This document shows, piece by piece, positions 38,528 to 47,362 of a DNA stretch of 64,000 bases (position 1 is its first letter; every line of letters starts with the position of its first letter). A program made the translations under genes and the position numbers. The notes beneath the pieces are model-generated. The model searched no databases. It saw nothing but the letters and a program-made list of their open reading frames with translations, and had not been told where the DNA came from. The stretch covers positions 310,001 to 374,000 of the forward strand of contig NZ_BMSA01000002.1 of the NCBI RefSeq assembly GCF_014648915.1, read 5' to 3'. This DNA is from Streptomyces phaeofaciens. Lineage in GTDB: Bacteria; Actinomycetota; Actinomycetes; Streptomycetales; Streptomycetaceae.

Positions 38528-39598
38528 TCAGCTCAGGGCGGTCAGCGTGCGGGCCAGGAGCCGTTCGGCGTTGCGGGCGAGCGGCACGTCGGCCGCGTCG
38601 GCGACCAGGCCGTGCTCCACCAGGAGCCGGCCCACACGGGCCGCGATCAGGGCGAACCGGAAGCCGGCGAACACCTCGAACCAGTCCAGGTGGTGCGCCA
38701 CGGACCGGCCGGACAGCTCCTCGTAGCGGTGCACGGTCTCGGCGCGGCCGGGCAGTCCGGGCAGCCGGGGCACGCCCACGCCCTCGCTGAGGTGCCGGTC
38801 GAAGTAGAGGTACCAGGCGAGGTCGGCCTCGCCGGGTCCCAGGAAGACCATCTCCCAGTCGAGCACGGCGGCCGGGGCCACCCCGTCGAGGAGAAGGTTG
38901 CCGAGCCGGGCGTCGCCCCACAGCAGGCTCGGCGCGGCCGGCTCGGGCGGCAGGCCGTCGCGCAGCAGCCGCAGGGCGTCCGCGGTGACCGGGGTGCCGC
39001 CGCCGAAGTGGTCGAGATGGGTCTCGTAGTGGTCGAGCTGGCGGGTGAGGCCGCCCGGGCCGTGCGGGGAGTCCCGCAGACCGTCGAGGCCGAGCCCGGT
39101 GACGTCGAGCCGGTGCACCCGGTGCAGCACCTCGACGCCCGCCCACCACACGGCCGCCCGCTCCGGCCCGGCCAGCGCGGCCAGCGGGCCGCCCGGGCGG
39201 TGGTACGACGGCAGGTCCGGGGGCACCCAGCCGGACACCCGGTCCATGACGAGGAACGCGGCGCCGAGCGGCCCGGGGTCCGGCTCGAAGCCCAGGACGC
39301 CCGGCACGGGGACGTCGGTGTCCCGCAGCGCGCTCAGCACCCGGTACTCCTCGGCGAGCCGGGAGCCCGGCAGCACCTGGTACCGGGTGGGCGCGACCCG
39401 GACCACGAGCCGGCGTGCGCGCGCGGTGCCGTTCTCCTCCCACGCCGCGTCCACCAGCAGCGTCTCGTTCGAGAAGCCGAGGCCCTCGGGCACCTCGACG
39501 CGGGTCCGCAGATCCGTCGCGCCGGGCAGCCGGGCGGACAGCCAGGCGGTCAGCCGTTCGCGGGTCAGGTCGGGATCGCGCTGCTGCGGTACGGGCAC
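38528..39598 (-). CDS. APH-like phosphotransferase-family protein
   Basis: The 356-residue protein has the aminoglycoside phosphotransferase fold: 'LLVDAAWEENGTARARRLVVRVAP' (nucleotide lobe), 'SLLWGDARLGNLLLDG' (catalytic loop; the usual His-Gly-Asp is Trp-Gly-Asp), and 'VLDWEMVFLGPGEADLAWYLYFD' (Asp of DxD). The substitution HGD to WGD is the pattern of the large 'phosphotransferase family' near acyl-CoA dehydrogenases. It may phosphorylate a small molecule or act as a resistance kinase. GTG 39598 has AGGAGG 7 bases upstream, better than the ATG 36 bases earlier. Confidence 0.85.
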   Translation of the reverse strand: MPVPQQRDPDLTRERLTAWLSARLPGATDLRTRVEVPEGLGFSNETLLVDAAWEENGTARARRLVVRVAPTRYQVLPGSRLAEEYRVLSALRDTDVPVPGVLGFEPDPGPLGAAFLVMDRVSGWVPPDLPSYHRPGGPLAALAGPERAAVWWAGVEVLHRVHRLDVTGLGLDGLRDSPHGPGGLTRQLDHYETHLDHFGGGTPVTADALRLLRDGLPPEPAAPSLLWGDARLGNLLLDGVAPAAVLDWEMVFLGPGEADLAWYLYFDRHLSEGVGVPRLPGLPGRAETVHRYEELSGRSVAHHLDWFEVFAGFRFALIAARVGRLLVEHGLVADAADVPLARNAERLLARTLTALS

Positions 39599-39760
39599 GG
39601 GCGGGCCTCCTTGCGCCGGGCGGGGTGCCCTCATCGTGCGCGGGGCCGCTGGGGCCCCGGTGGAGGACGGACGGCGGCGGCCCTACAGCGATCCCAGACC
39701 GGTTCTCCAACCGCCGCTGCCAGCATCGCCGTTGACCAGCACAACCACCGGGAGGTCGTC

Positions 39761-40306
39761 ATGACCACGGCTCCGCCTGTGGGAGAGCATGTGGAACCGC
39801 AGGTGTTCCGGCACATCCTCGGCCACGTCCCGACCGCCGTCACCGTGGTCACCGCCGCCACCGGCGACGGGCCCGCGGGACTGGTGGTGGGCTCGTTCGT
39901 GTCGGTGTCGCTCGACCCGCCGCTCGTGGGCATCTTCATCGACGAGAAGTCCGCCAGCTGGCCGCCGATGAGCCGGGCGGGCTCCTTCACCGTCAACGTC
40001 CTCGCCCACGACCAGCGGGAGCTGTGCGCGCGGTTCGCCACGAGCAGCGGCACGGGCGGTCCGGCCGCCAAGTTCGCCGGCCTGTCCTGGTGGGAGTCGC
40101 CGCACGGCAACCCCGTCCTGCCCGGCACCTCCGCCTGGCTGGACTGTCTCGTCCGGCAGGTCCAGCGGCTCGGCGACCACTTCTTCGCCGTGGCCGAGGT
40201 GGTCCAGCTGGGCGTGGACGCCTCCCGGCCCCCGCTGGTCTTCCACCGGGGCGCCCTGCGGACCGTCTCGGCCGACACCACATCCGACGGAAGGAACCAG
40301 GCATGA
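39761..40306 (+). CDS. Flavin:NAD(P)H reductase (ActVB-like)
   Basis: The 181-residue protein belongs to the HpaC/ActVB flavin reductase family: 'FRHILGHVPTAVTVVTAATGDGPAGLVVGSFVSVSLDPPLVGIFIDEKSASWPPM' (key pieces) with the flavin-binding split beta-barrel, and 'DHFFAVAEVVQLGVD'. It supplies reduced FMN to monooxygenases; the best partner in the window is the luciferase-like enzyme at 35896. GGGAGG lies 5 bases before ATG 39761. Its stop overlaps the ketoreductase start (ATGA). Confidence 0.9.
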   Translation: MTTAPPVGEHVEPQVFRHILGHVPTAVTVVTAATGDGPAGLVVGSFVSVSLDPPLVGIFIDEKSASWPPMSRAGSFTVNVLAHDQRELCARFATSSGTGGPAAKFAGLSWWESPHGNPVLPGTSAWLDCLVRQVQRLGDHFFAVAEVVQLGVDASRPPLVFHRGALRTVSADTTSDGRNQA

Positions 40307-41091
40307 CGAGCCAGCAGCACCCCAGGACGGCCCTCATCACCGGCGCCACCAGCGGCATCGGCCGCGCGGTGGCGAGCGGCCTCGGCCAGGACGGCTTCCG
40401 GGTGTTCGTCACCGCGCGGACCGCCGACGCCGTGGAGAGCACGGTGAAGGAGCTGACCGCCGAGGGTGTCGACGCCGCCGGCCTCGCGACCGACGTGCGC
40501 GAGGCCGAGGACGTCCGGCGGGCGGTCACGGCCGTGGTGGAACGGTTCGGCGGGGTGGACGTCCTGGTCAACAACGCGGGCCGGTCCGGCGGCGGTGTCA
40601 CCGCCGACATCGCCGACGACCTCTGGTACGACGTGATCGAGACCAACCTCAACAGCGTGTTCCGGATGACCCGCGAGGTCCTCACCACCGGCGGCCTGCG
40701 CGCGAAGTCCTGGGGCCGGATCATCAACATCGCCTCCACCGGCGGCAAGCAGGGCGTGGTGCTGGGCGCCCCCTACTCGGCGTCCAAGCACGGCGTGGTC
40801 GGCTTCACCAAGGCACTCGGCCTGGAACTGGCGAAGACCGGTGTCACCGTCAACGCGGTCTGCCCCGGCTATGTCGAGACCCCGATGGCCCAGCGGGTCC
40901 GCGAGGGCTACGCGGCGGCCTGGGAGATCGGCACCGACGAGGTGCTCGACCGGTTCAACGCCAAGATCCCGCTGGGCCGTTACACCCAGCCGGACGAGGT
41001 CGCCGCCCTGGTCCGCTACCTGGCGGGCGACGCCGCCGCGGCCGTCACCGCCCAGGCCATCAACGTGTGCGGCGGGCTCGGCAACTACTGA
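40303..41091 (+). CDS. Type II PKS ketoreductase (ActIII-like, C9)
   Basis: This 262-residue protein is very close to ActIII in sequence and length. The cofactor motif is 'LITGATSGIGRAVASGLG'; catalytic residues are N115, S145 in 'IASTGGKQGVV', Y158 and K162 in 'APYSASK'. The C-terminus 'AAAVTAQAINVCGGLGNY' is the ActIII signature. It reduces the C9 keto group of the nascent chain, the first committed step for actinorhodin-type folding. The 'PGG' motif that sets the stereochemistry in ActIII (N-A-G-R-P-G-G) is 'SGG' here. It is followed by two miniature inverted-repeat elements and then the aromatase gene. Confidence 0.93.
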   Translation: MTSQQHPRTALITGATSGIGRAVASGLGQDGFRVFVTARTADAVESTVKELTAEGVDAAGLATDVREAEDVRRAVTAVVERFGGVDVLVNNAGRSGGGVTADIADDLWYDVIETNLNSVFRMTREVLTTGGLRAKSWGRIINIASTGGKQGVVLGAPYSASKHGVVGFTKALGLELAKTGVTVNAVCPGYVETPMAQRVREGYAAAWEIGTDEVLDRFNAKIPLGRYTQPDEVAALVRYLAGDAAAAVTAQAINVCGGLGNY

Positions 41092-41098
41092 GCCCTGG

Positions 41099-41167
41099 GT
41101 CGTGTCCGCAAAGTAGCGCCGTCTGCCCGAAGGGCAGCGCGAGCCAGGCGGGACTTTGCGGACACGA
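41099..41167. repeat. MITE-like palindromic element 1
   Basis: A 69-base element is bounded by GTCGTGTCCGCAAAGT and its exact inverted copy ACTTTGCGGACACGAC, with an internal CTGCCC-GAA-GGGCAG hairpin. Both sides are flanked by CCTGG (41094-41098 and 41168-41172), a possible 5-bp target-site duplication. It has no coding capacity and would fold into a cruciform. Movement by a related transposase in trans is inferred. Confidence 0.6.
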
Positions 41168-41198
41168 CCTGGCCCCCACCGACCCCTCCGAGCGACCT

Positions 41199-41385
41199 AG
41201 GGCCTGTCTTTCGGATCAGGCCGGTTCCGGTCCGCGGGAGTTGTGAGCTTGGTCGAGCGGGGTCTGGTGCGTGCAGCTGCAAGGCGGAGGAGGGCGGCAA
41301 CGCGGAGCGTTGACAACCGACGACAACGCGGCAGATGTGCGTGCCAGACCCCGCGACCCACGGCAAGATCCGAAAGAGAGGCCCT
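41199..41385. repeat. MITE-like element 2
   Basis: A 187-base non-coding element has terminal inverted repeats AGGGCCTGTCTTTCGGATC and GATCCGAAAGAGAGGCCCT (18 of 19 pair). Inner inverted repeats also match (GGGGTCTGG at about 41239 and CCAGACCCC at about 41344). From memory, 'GGGCCTGTCTTTCGGATC'-type ends recur around IS5-family elements in Streptomyces. It lies between the ketoreductase and aromatase genes, and probably carries or displaces the aromatase promoter. Together with element 1 it fills most of the 323-base gap. Confidence 0.65.
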
Positions 41386-41414
41386 CGGCCTCCTCCGAGA
41401 GAAACGGCTTCCCC

Positions 41415-42368
41415 ATGGCGCAGACCCACCACGCCCGTCACACCGTCACCGTCGCCGCCCCGGCCGACACCGTCTACGGCCTGCTCGCGCGAGCGGAGCG
41501 GTGGCCGCACGTCTTCCCGCCCTCGGTGCACGTGGAGCAGACCCCGGCCGGCGAGGGCGAGGAGACCCTGCGGATCTGGGCCACCGCCAACGGCGAGGTC
41601 AAGGCCTGGACCTCACGCCGCCGCCTCGACCCGGTGGCCCGCACCATCACCTTCCGCCAGGAGGTCTCCCAGCCGCCGGTCGCCGCGATGGGCGGCACCT
41701 GGACGGTCCGCCCGCTGCCGGACGGCGGCAGCGAGGTGGTCCTCGACCACGACTTCGCCGCCGTGGACGACCTGCCGGAGAACGTCTCCTGGATCGAGCG
41801 GGCCCTGGACCACAACAGCGGCGCCGAACTGGAACGGTTGCGCGCCAGTGCCGAACAGGCCGACCGGCTCGGCGAACTCCTCCTGGAGTTCGAGGACACC
41901 GTGCTGGTCCAGGGCCGCGCCGAGGACGTGTACGACTTCGTCTGGCGCGCCGACCTCTGGCAGGAGCGGCTGCCGCACGTGGTGCGGCTGGTGCTGGACG
42001 AGCCCGCGCCCGGCATCCAGGAACTGGAGATGGACACACGGGCCACGGACGGCTCCACGCACACCACCAAGTCGGTCCGGGTCGGCTTCGCGCCCGGCCG
42101 GATCGTCTACAAGCAGCAGCGGGTGCCGGCCCTGCTCACCGTGCACACCGGCGCCTGGACGCTGACCGACACCCCGCAGGGCCTGTCGGCGACCTCCCGG
42201 CACACGGTCGTCATCAACCCCGACAACGTCACCGCCGTGCTCGGCGAGAGCGCCACGGTCGCCGACGCCCGCGCGTTCGTGCGCAAGGCGCTGGGCACCA
42301 ACAGCCTGGCCACGCTCGGCCACGCCAAGCGGTACGCGGAGCAGCGGGCCGGAGTGGCCGCCGTCTGA
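41415..42368 (+). CDS. Aromatase/cyclase, didomain (ActVII-like)
   Basis: The 317-residue protein has two START/Bet v1-like (SRPBCC) domains, about 5-145 ('HTVTVAAPADTVYGLLARAERWPHVFPPSVHVEQT') and 160-310 ('EDTVLVQGRAEDVYDFVWRADLWQERLPHVVRLVLDE'). This is the didomain ARO/CYC of reduced polyketides, which dehydrates and aromatises the first ring between C7 and C12. It fits the ActIII-like ketoreductase next door. ATG 41415 gives the start 'MAQTHHARHTVTVA'; a longer frame to 41271 runs through the MITE. Only a weak ribosome binding site is visible. Confidence 0.92.
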   Translation: MAQTHHARHTVTVAAPADTVYGLLARAERWPHVFPPSVHVEQTPAGEGEETLRIWATANGEVKAWTSRRRLDPVARTITFRQEVSQPPVAAMGGTWTVRPLPDGGSEVVLDHDFAAVDDLPENVSWIERALDHNSGAELERLRASAEQADRLGELLLEFEDTVLVQGRAEDVYDFVWRADLWQERLPHVVRLVLDEPAPGIQELEMDTRATDGSTHTTKSVRVGFAPGRIVYKQQRVPALLTVHTGAWTLTDTPQGLSATSRHTVVINPDNVTAVLGESATVADARAFVRKALGTNSLATLGHAKRYAEQRAGVAAV

Positions 42369-42383
42369 CGCGGGCGTGACAGG

Positions 42384-42415
42384 AGGGCCCGCCCGGTGCA
42401 GACCGGGCGGGCCCT
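42384..42415. terminator. Bidirectional hairpin terminator
   Basis: A perfect 14-bp stem (AGGGCCCGCCCGGT and its complement) with loop GCAG lies between the convergent aromatase and MBL-fold cyclase genes. Confidence 0.85.
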
Positions 42416-42428
42416 TCGCGTGCGGCGC

Positions 42429-43388
42429 TCAGGCCAGGCAGGTGGGCGGGCGGCCGCCGTTGTAGCGGGTCATCTCCGCGAACACCGGGCCGGAGCGGAT
42501 CGGGGTGTCCAGGGGCCTGCCCTGCGCCTCGGAGAAGGCGCGGTGCAGGTTGGCGACGATCCGCTCCGGGTCGCGCAGCTCCGCGTACGGGCCGGCCGCG
42601 GCCTCCCGGGCGGTCTCGTAGGGGGTGAGGCCGGCGGCGAGGCCCTCGTCGGCGAGGCGTCCCAGCCATCGCAGATACGCCTCGGTCTCGTCGAGGATCC
42701 CGGGTCCGGCGACCGGGCCGTGGCCGCCGACGACCACCCGGGGCGCCAGCGCGCGCAGCCGCTCCACGGCCCGCAGCGAGCCGAGCACCGACCCGGCCAG
42801 CACGTACGGCGTGCAGCCCGGCATCAGCACGTCACCGGCGAACAGCACCCGCTGCCCGGGCAGCCACACCACGACGTCGCTGTTGGTGTGCGCCGGGCCG
42901 ACATGGATCAGTTCCACGGCGAGATCGTCGACGTACACGGTCAGCCGGTCGGTGAACGTGACGGTGGGCAGGGAGAGTTCGATGCCGCCGAGGTCGCCCC
43001 AGTCGGTGTCGGGCCACACCTGTTTGAGGGCCTCGCCGCGCTCGGCCATCTCGGTGCGGGCCAGTTCGTGGCCGACGACGGTCGCCCCCGGCGCGGCCAC
43101 CGCGTTGCCGAAGGTGTGGTCGCCGTGGTGGTGGGTGTTCAGGACGGTACGCGGCTCCCCGCGCCCGAGGCCGAGCGCGGCCGCCCGCAGGCCCCGGGCC
43201 CGGGCCTCGGTGGCGGCGGAGTCCACGAGGGCCACCGACCGGCGGCCCGTGAGGATCCCGGAGTTGCTCAGGCACCAGCCCCCGTCCGGCTGGACGAAGG
43301 CGTGGATCCCGTCGGCGACCTCCTCCACCCGGGGCGGCGGCACGGACGGGCGGAGACGGTCGTACGGCGTGGTGGTGGGCAGGCTCAT
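42429..43388 (-). CDS. Metallo-beta-lactamase-fold cyclase (ActIV-like)
   Basis: This 319-residue protein has the zinc-binding motif H86-x-H88-x-D90-H91 ('NTHHHGDHTFGN'), the third His in 'HVGPAHTNSDVV' and an Asp in 'LFAGDVLMPG'. ActIV and its relatives are thiol-ester-hydrolysing second-ring cyclases that release the bicyclic intermediate from the ACP. This sequence shows the same N-terminus ('VEEVADGIHAFVQPDGGWCLSNSG') as that group. It completes an actinorhodin-like set: ketoreductase, aromatase, cyclase. A terminator at 43466-43495 separates it from the upstream enoyl reductase, so it probably has its own promoter. Confidence 0.9.
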   Translation of the reverse strand: MSLPTTTPYDRLRPSVPPPRVEEVADGIHAFVQPDGGWCLSNSGILTGRRSVALVDSAATEARARGLRAAALGLGRGEPRTVLNTHHHGDHTFGNAVAAPGATVVGHELARTEMAERGEALKQVWPDTDWGDLGGIELSLPTVTFTDRLTVYVDDLAVELIHVGPAHTNSDVVVWLPGQRVLFAGDVLMPGCTPYVLAGSVLGSLRAVERLRALAPRVVVGGHGPVAGPGILDETEAYLRWLGRLADEGLAAGLTPYETAREAAAGPYAELRDPERIVANLHRAFSEAQGRPLDTPIRSGPVFAEMTRYNGGRPPTCLA

Positions 43389-43465
43389 GCCTCCCACCGT
43401 GCCCGGGGGTGCTGGAGGACGGCAGGTGGGCGGGTCGGGTCCGGTCCCGGCCCGCGGACGCGACG

Positions 43466-43495
43466 GGGCCCGGCGGTCCGCACACCGCCGGGCCC
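43466..43495. terminator. Hairpin terminator after the PKS operon
   Basis: A perfect 12-bp stem (GGGCCCGGCGGT / ACCGCCGGGCCC) with a 6-base loop lies 30 bases downstream of the enoyl reductase stop. It is followed by the ActIV-like gene in the same direction. Confidence 0.7.
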
Positions 43496-43524
43496 GGCAC
43501 ACGCAAGGTGACGCACGCGAGGTG

Positions 43525-44451
43525 TCAGAGCGTGAGGACGACCTTGCCGTTGGCCTTGCGGTCGCGCAGGGCGTCGAGGGCGGGGCCCGGGTCGATCCAG
43601 GAGCCCACGGACGCCAGCTGCGGGGCGAGCCGGCCCGTCGTCACGAGACGGACCAGCGCGGTGAGGTCGCCGGCCGGGGTGCGGCGGGTCAGCTCGTCGA
43701 ACAGGTGCAGATAGCGGATGTGCAGGCCGGGGCGGGCGTGCCCCCAGTCGACGGTGAGCCGCAGCTCCTCGCGGGCGGTGTTGCCGTAGGCGACGAGCGT
43801 GCCCCCGGGGCGCAGCCGACGGAAGGCCCGGTTGAGCACCTGGCCGCCGCTGCTGTCGAGGAGCACGTCCACCGGCTCGCCGTTCACGGCGTCCGCGTCG
43901 GTCTCGTCGTACGTCGTCACCGACCGTGCGCCCAGGGCCCGCAGGCCCTCGGCGCGGCCGGGGGAGCCGACCTGGGCGAGCACGTCGGCGCCCGCGGCGG
44001 CGGCCAGCTGGACCAGGGTGCGGCCCACGCCGCCGCCCGCGCCGGTGACCAGGACGGTCCGGCCGAGCAGCACCCCGGCGTACTCCAGCGCGTACAGGGC
44101 GGTCAGTCCGGCCACCGGCAGGGCGGCGGCGGCCGGCCAGTCCACGGAGTCCGGGACGGGGGCGAGCCGGGTTGGGGAGACGGCGACGCGTTCCGCCCAG
44201 CCGTCGCGGTCGGCCAGCGCGGTGACCCGGGTGCCGGCCGGCGGGCCGCTGCCGTCGGCGGCGGCCCGCAGGACGGTGCCGGCGACGTCCCAGCCGAGCC
44301 GGGAGCCGGCGGGCAGCTGGCCCATCAGGGCGAGTTCACCGCGGTTGACGGCGATGGCGCGGACCTCGACGAGCGCCTGGTCCGGCCGGGGCCGCGGCTC
44401 GGCGACCGACTCGAGGCGGGGGCCGGACGCCCCGGTGACCAGCGCCTTCAC
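43525..44451 (-). CDS. Zinc-independent MDR oxidoreductase (ActVI-ORF2/4-like enoyl reductase)
   Basis: The 308-residue protein of the quinone-oxidoreductase type has an NADPH motif 'VLVTGAGGGVGRTLVQLAAAAGADVLAQVGSP' (about 125-155). It lacks zinc ligands. In actinorhodin-like clusters such enzymes (ActVI-ORF2 and ORF4) reduce the pyran double bond at C15. The GTG at 44451 overlaps the ACP stop (GTGA). It is the last gene of the PKS operon (SDR-KS-CLF-ACP-ER). A pyranonaphthoquinone-type step is inferred but not proved, because the ActVI-ORF1 homologue is not visible in the window. Confidence 0.85.
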   Translation of the reverse strand: MKALVTGASGPRLESVAEPRPRPDQALVEVRAIAVNRGELALMGQLPAGSRLGWDVAGTVLRAAADGSGPPAGTRVTALADRDGWAERVAVSPTRLAPVPDSVDWPAAAALPVAGLTALYALEYAGVLLGRTVLVTGAGGGVGRTLVQLAAAAGADVLAQVGSPGRAEGLRALGARSVTTYDETDADAVNGEPVDVLLDSSGGQVLNRAFRRLRPGGTLVAYGNTAREELRLTVDWGHARPGLHIRYLHLFDELTRRTPAGDLTALVRLVTTGRLAPQLASVGSWIDPGPALDALRDRKANGKVVLTL

Positions 44452-44711
44452 GCCGCGTCCGCCGTGATCAGCCCGTTCACCAGGGTCAGGAGTTTGCGGG
44501 GCGTGTCGGCGTCGGACACCGCCTCGTCCTCCAGGGTGATGCCGCACTGGCGCTGCGCGAGGCTCGCCACCTCCAGCATGGCCAGCGAGTCGTATCCGAG
44601 GTCGCCGAACGAGGAGTCGAGGGTGTCGGCGGTCAGGGCCGGGGCGTCGGCGTCCTGACCCGCGGCCTGCTCCAGCAGGGCCTTGAGGTGCTCGACGGTG
44701 AACTGGGACAT
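44448..44711 (-). CDS. Type II PKS acyl carrier protein
   Basis: This 87-residue ACP has the phosphopantetheine site S42 in 'FGDLGYDSLAMLEVASL', acidic helices and typical length. It shuttles the growing chain between KS and tailoring enzymes. AAAGGAG lies 11 bases before ATG 44711. It is the only ACP in the window, so it would have to serve both the polyketide and any starter loaded by the acyl-AMP ligase, unless another lies beyond the edge. Confidence 0.95.
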   Translation of the reverse strand: MSQFTVEHLKALLEQAAGQDADAPALTADTLDSSFGDLGYDSLAMLEVASLAQRQCGITLEDEAVSDADTPRKLLTLVNGLITADAA

Positions 44712-44764
44712 GGCGAGGGTTCTCCTTTGGGCGTGAGGGTTGTCCGATCGGGACTGGCGGATGG

Positions 44765-46009
44765 TCAGGCGGACCGCGGCCACGGCCCGTCGAGTGCGCG
44801 GACCACCAGCGCGGCGGTGAAGCCGCCGGTGCCGCGGGCCAGGACGAGGGCGGTGCGCAGCCGTGCCTCGCGCGGGGCGCCCAGCACGAGGTCGAGTCCG
44901 GCGCAGCCGGGGGCGGGGTCGGTGACGTGCGCGGTGGGCGGGATCACCCCGTCGCGCAGGGCGAGCAGCGCGGTCGCCGTGTCCAGCGCGGAGCCGCCGG
45001 CGGCCAGCCGGCCGACCAGGGTCTTGGGCGCGGTGACCGGCACCCCGCGCTCGCCGAACACGGCGGTGACGGCCTCGGCCTCGATCCGGTCCGGTTCGGG
45101 CACCCCGGCCGCGTCCGCGAAGACGACGTCGATGTCCCGGGGGCCGAGTCCGGCGTCGGCCAGGGCCTGTTCGATCACCCGGCGCAGCACGGGCGGGCGG
45201 CCGGAGTCCGGCCGCGGGTCGACGCCGCTGGCGTAGCCGGCGATCTCGCCGTAGGGCCGCCCCGCGCCGCGCTCGCGCGCGAACTCCTCGTCCTCGACGG
45301 TGAGGACGGCCCCGCCCTCCCCGGGCACCCAGCCCGAGGCGTCGGCGTCGAAGGGGAGGTAGGCCCGGCGCGGGTCCTCGCGGGTGCTCAGCTCGCCCAC
45401 CGACAGATACGCCGTCCAGCCCCACGGCGACAGCGCCCCGTCGACGCCCCCGGTGAGCACGAACGGCGTGCCCTTGCGGATGTGCCGGCGGGCGTGGCCG
45501 GTGGCGTCGATGCCGCCCGCCTGCTCGGTCACCAGCACCCCGCTGGGCCCGCGCATGCCGTGCCGGATGGAGATCTGGCCGGTGTTGACGGCGTAGAACC
45601 AGGCGAAGGACTGGTAGGCGCTGACATGGCTGCCGCCCTGGCTCCACAGCTTCTCCAGCTCCCGCTGGCCGAACTCGAAGCCGCCGTAGGAGTTGGCGGT
45701 CACCACGCTCATCCCGTACTCGGGGAGCTTCTCGGGGTCGGCGCCCGCGTCCGCGAGCGAGAAGTCGGCGGCGACCAGGGCGAGCCGGGTCATGTGGTCG
45801 GTCTGCGGCAGCAGCCGGCCGGGGATGTGGTCGGGGGCGTGGAAGCCGGTGACCTCGCCCGCCAGCCGGGCCGGGTAGGTGGAGGCGTCGAAGCGGGTGA
45901 GCGGGCCGATGCCGCTCTCGCCGCGCAGGGTCGCCTTCCAGTACTCCTCGGTGCCCAGGCCGTTGGGCGCGGCCACACCCAGGCCGGTCACCACCGCGCG
46001 GGCGCTCAT
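44765..46009 (-). CDS. Type II PKS chain-length factor (KS-beta)
   Basis: The 414-residue protein is KS-like but has Gln163 in '[11 protein letters not shown]' where KS-alpha has the catalytic Cys, the hallmark of CLF. It pairs with KS-alpha, controls chain length and makes the primer by malonyl decarboxylation. It overlaps KS-alpha by 4 bases (ATGA), ensuring balanced production. Gate residues read F111, G114 and L118 in '[14 protein letters not shown]', corresponding to F109, T112 and F116 of the actinorhodin CLF. The G and L replace larger Thr and Phe, so the pocket may admit a longer or bulkier chain than actinorhodin's C16. Confidence 0.95.
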   Translation of the reverse strand: MSARAVVTGLGVAAPNGLGTEEYWKATLRGESGIGPLTRFDASTYPARLAGEVTGFHAPDHIPGRLLPQTDHMTRLALVAADFSLADAGADPEKLPEYGMSVVTANSYGGFEFGQRELEKLWSQGGSHVSAYQSFAWFYAVNTGQISIRHGMRGPSGVLVTEQAGGIDATGHARRHIRKGTPFVLTGGVDGALSPWGWTAYLSVGELSTREDPRRAYLPFDADASGWVPGEGGAVLTVEDEEFARERGAGRPYGEIAGYASGVDPRPDSGRPPVLRRVIEQALADAGLGPRDIDVVFADAAGVPEPDRIEAEAVTAVFGERGVPVTAPKTLVGRLAAGGSALDTATALLALRDGVIPPTAHVTDPAPGCAGLDLVLGAPREARLRTALVLARGTGGFTAALVVRALDGPWPRSA

Positions 46010-47310
46010 GCCGCCCGCCGATCGGGCCGGGTGAGCACCATGGCGCTCTGGAAGCCGCCGAAGCCGCTGCCGACGGTGAGGACGGTGTCGGTGCGGTGCT
46101 CCCGGGCCACCAGGGGCACATAGTCCAGGTCGCACTCGGGGTCGGCCTCGTGCAGGTTCGCGGTCGGCGGCACCACGCCGTGCTCCATCGCCAGGGCGGA
46201 GGCCGCGATCTCGATGGAGCCGACGGCGCCCAGCGAGTGCCCGATCATCGACTTGATGGAGCTGACCGGGGTGGCGTAGGCGTGCGCGCCGAGGCTGTGT
46301 TTGAACGCGGCGGTCTCGTGCCGGTCGTTCTGCTTGGTGCCCGAGCCGTGGGCGTTGATGTAGTCGATCCGCTCCGGCGGGATCCGCGCCTCGTCGAGGG
46401 CGACCCGGATGGCCTCGGCCATCTCCCGGCCCTCGGGCCGCAGTCCGGTCATGTGGTAGGCGTTGCAGCGCCCGGCGAACCCGGCGATCTCGGCGTAGAC
46501 GTGCGCGCCGCGGGCCCGGGCGTGCTCCAGCTCCTCCAGGACGAACATGGCGCAGCCCTCGCCGAGCACGAAGCCGTTGCGGGTGCGGTCGAAGGGGCGC
46601 GAGGCGTGTTCCGGGTCGTCGTTGCGCGGGGTGGTCGCCTTGATCGCGTCGAAGCAGGCCACCGTGATCGGGGAGATCGGCGCGTCGGTGGCGCCGGTGA
46701 TCATCACATCGGCCGATCCCTCCCGGATCAGCTCGGTGGCGTGCCCGACCGAGTCGATGCCGGAGGTGCAGCCCGCCGAGACCACCGCGGACGGTCCCTC
46801 CGCGCCGGCCACCCAGGCCACCTCGCGCGCCAGCGAGCTGGGCACGAACCAGTCGTACAGATGCGGCATGGCGTAACGGTGGTCCACGGTCCAGGTCGCG
46901 CCGGAGTCGCTGACCACCGCGTACTCGCGGTCCAGGCTGATGGTGGCGCCGACCGCGCTGCCGATGGCGACACCGGTGCGGTGCGGGGCGCGGCCGGTGT
47001 CCTCCAGACCGCTGTCGGTGAGCGCCTCGCGGGCGGCGACCACCGCGAACTGTGCCGCGCGGTCCATCCGGCGCAGCTCCTGCGGGCCGAGTCCCTCGGC
47101 CGCCGGGTCGAAGTCGGCCTCGCCTGCGATCCGGGAGCGGAACGTGGAGGCGTCGAAGTGCGTGATGGCGCGGGTCGCGGTGCGTCCGGCGGTGAGCGTG
47201 GACCAGAACGCCTTGGTCCCGAGCCCGCCGGGGGCGATCACCCCGATACCGGTGATCACGACCCGGCGCCGGTGCGCCGATGTGTGTGTGCCTGCCTGTG
47301 TCACTGCCAC
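46006..47310 (-). CDS. Type II PKS ketosynthase (KS-alpha)
   Basis: The 434-residue condensing enzyme has catalytic C181 ('[12 protein letters not shown]'), H321 ('INAHGSGT') and H358 ('[11 protein letters not shown]'), with K353 in 'SIKSM'. It forms the heterodimer with KS-beta that condenses malonyl units. The N-terminus at GTG 47310 precedes '[18 protein letters not shown]'. GGAAGG lies upstream. The preceding SDR gene ends 52 bases upstream in the same direction, so SDR-KS-CLF-ACP-ER form one operon. Confidence 0.96.
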   Translation of the reverse strand: MAVTQAGTHTSAHRRRVVITGIGVIAPGGLGTKAFWSTLTAGRTATRAITHFDASTFRSRIAGEADFDPAAEGLGPQELRRMDRAAQFAVVAAREALTDSGLEDTGRAPHRTGVAIGSAVGATISLDREYAVVSDSGATWTVDHRYAMPHLYDWFVPSSLAREVAWVAGAEGPSAVVSAGCTSGIDSVGHATELIREGSADVMITGATDAPISPITVACFDAIKATTPRNDDPEHASRPFDRTRNGFVLGEGCAMFVLEELEHARARGAHVYAEIAGFAGRCNAYHMTGLRPEGREMAEAIRVALDEARIPPERIDYINAHGSGTKQNDRHETAAFKHSLGAHAYATPVSSIKSMIGHSLGAVGSIEIAASALAMEHGVVPPTANLHEADPECDLDYVPLVAREHRTDTVLTVGSGFGGFQSAMVLTRPDRRAA

Positions 47311-47362
47311 TGACCTTCCATGGGTGGGTCCTCGTGTGGGCGTGCCGGGTGCACCGGCCCGT

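Noticed and set aside
38528..39598. A proven antibiotic-resistance kinase
   Set aside because: The fold is APH-like, but the catalytic His-Gly-Asp is Trp-Gly-Asp and many such proteins act on unrelated substrates, so a resistance label is not supported.
41199..41385. A longer aromatase N-terminus starting at 41271
   Set aside because: The extension would be encoded inside the inverted-repeat element and has no similarity to aromatase/cyclases; the family start matches ATG 41415.
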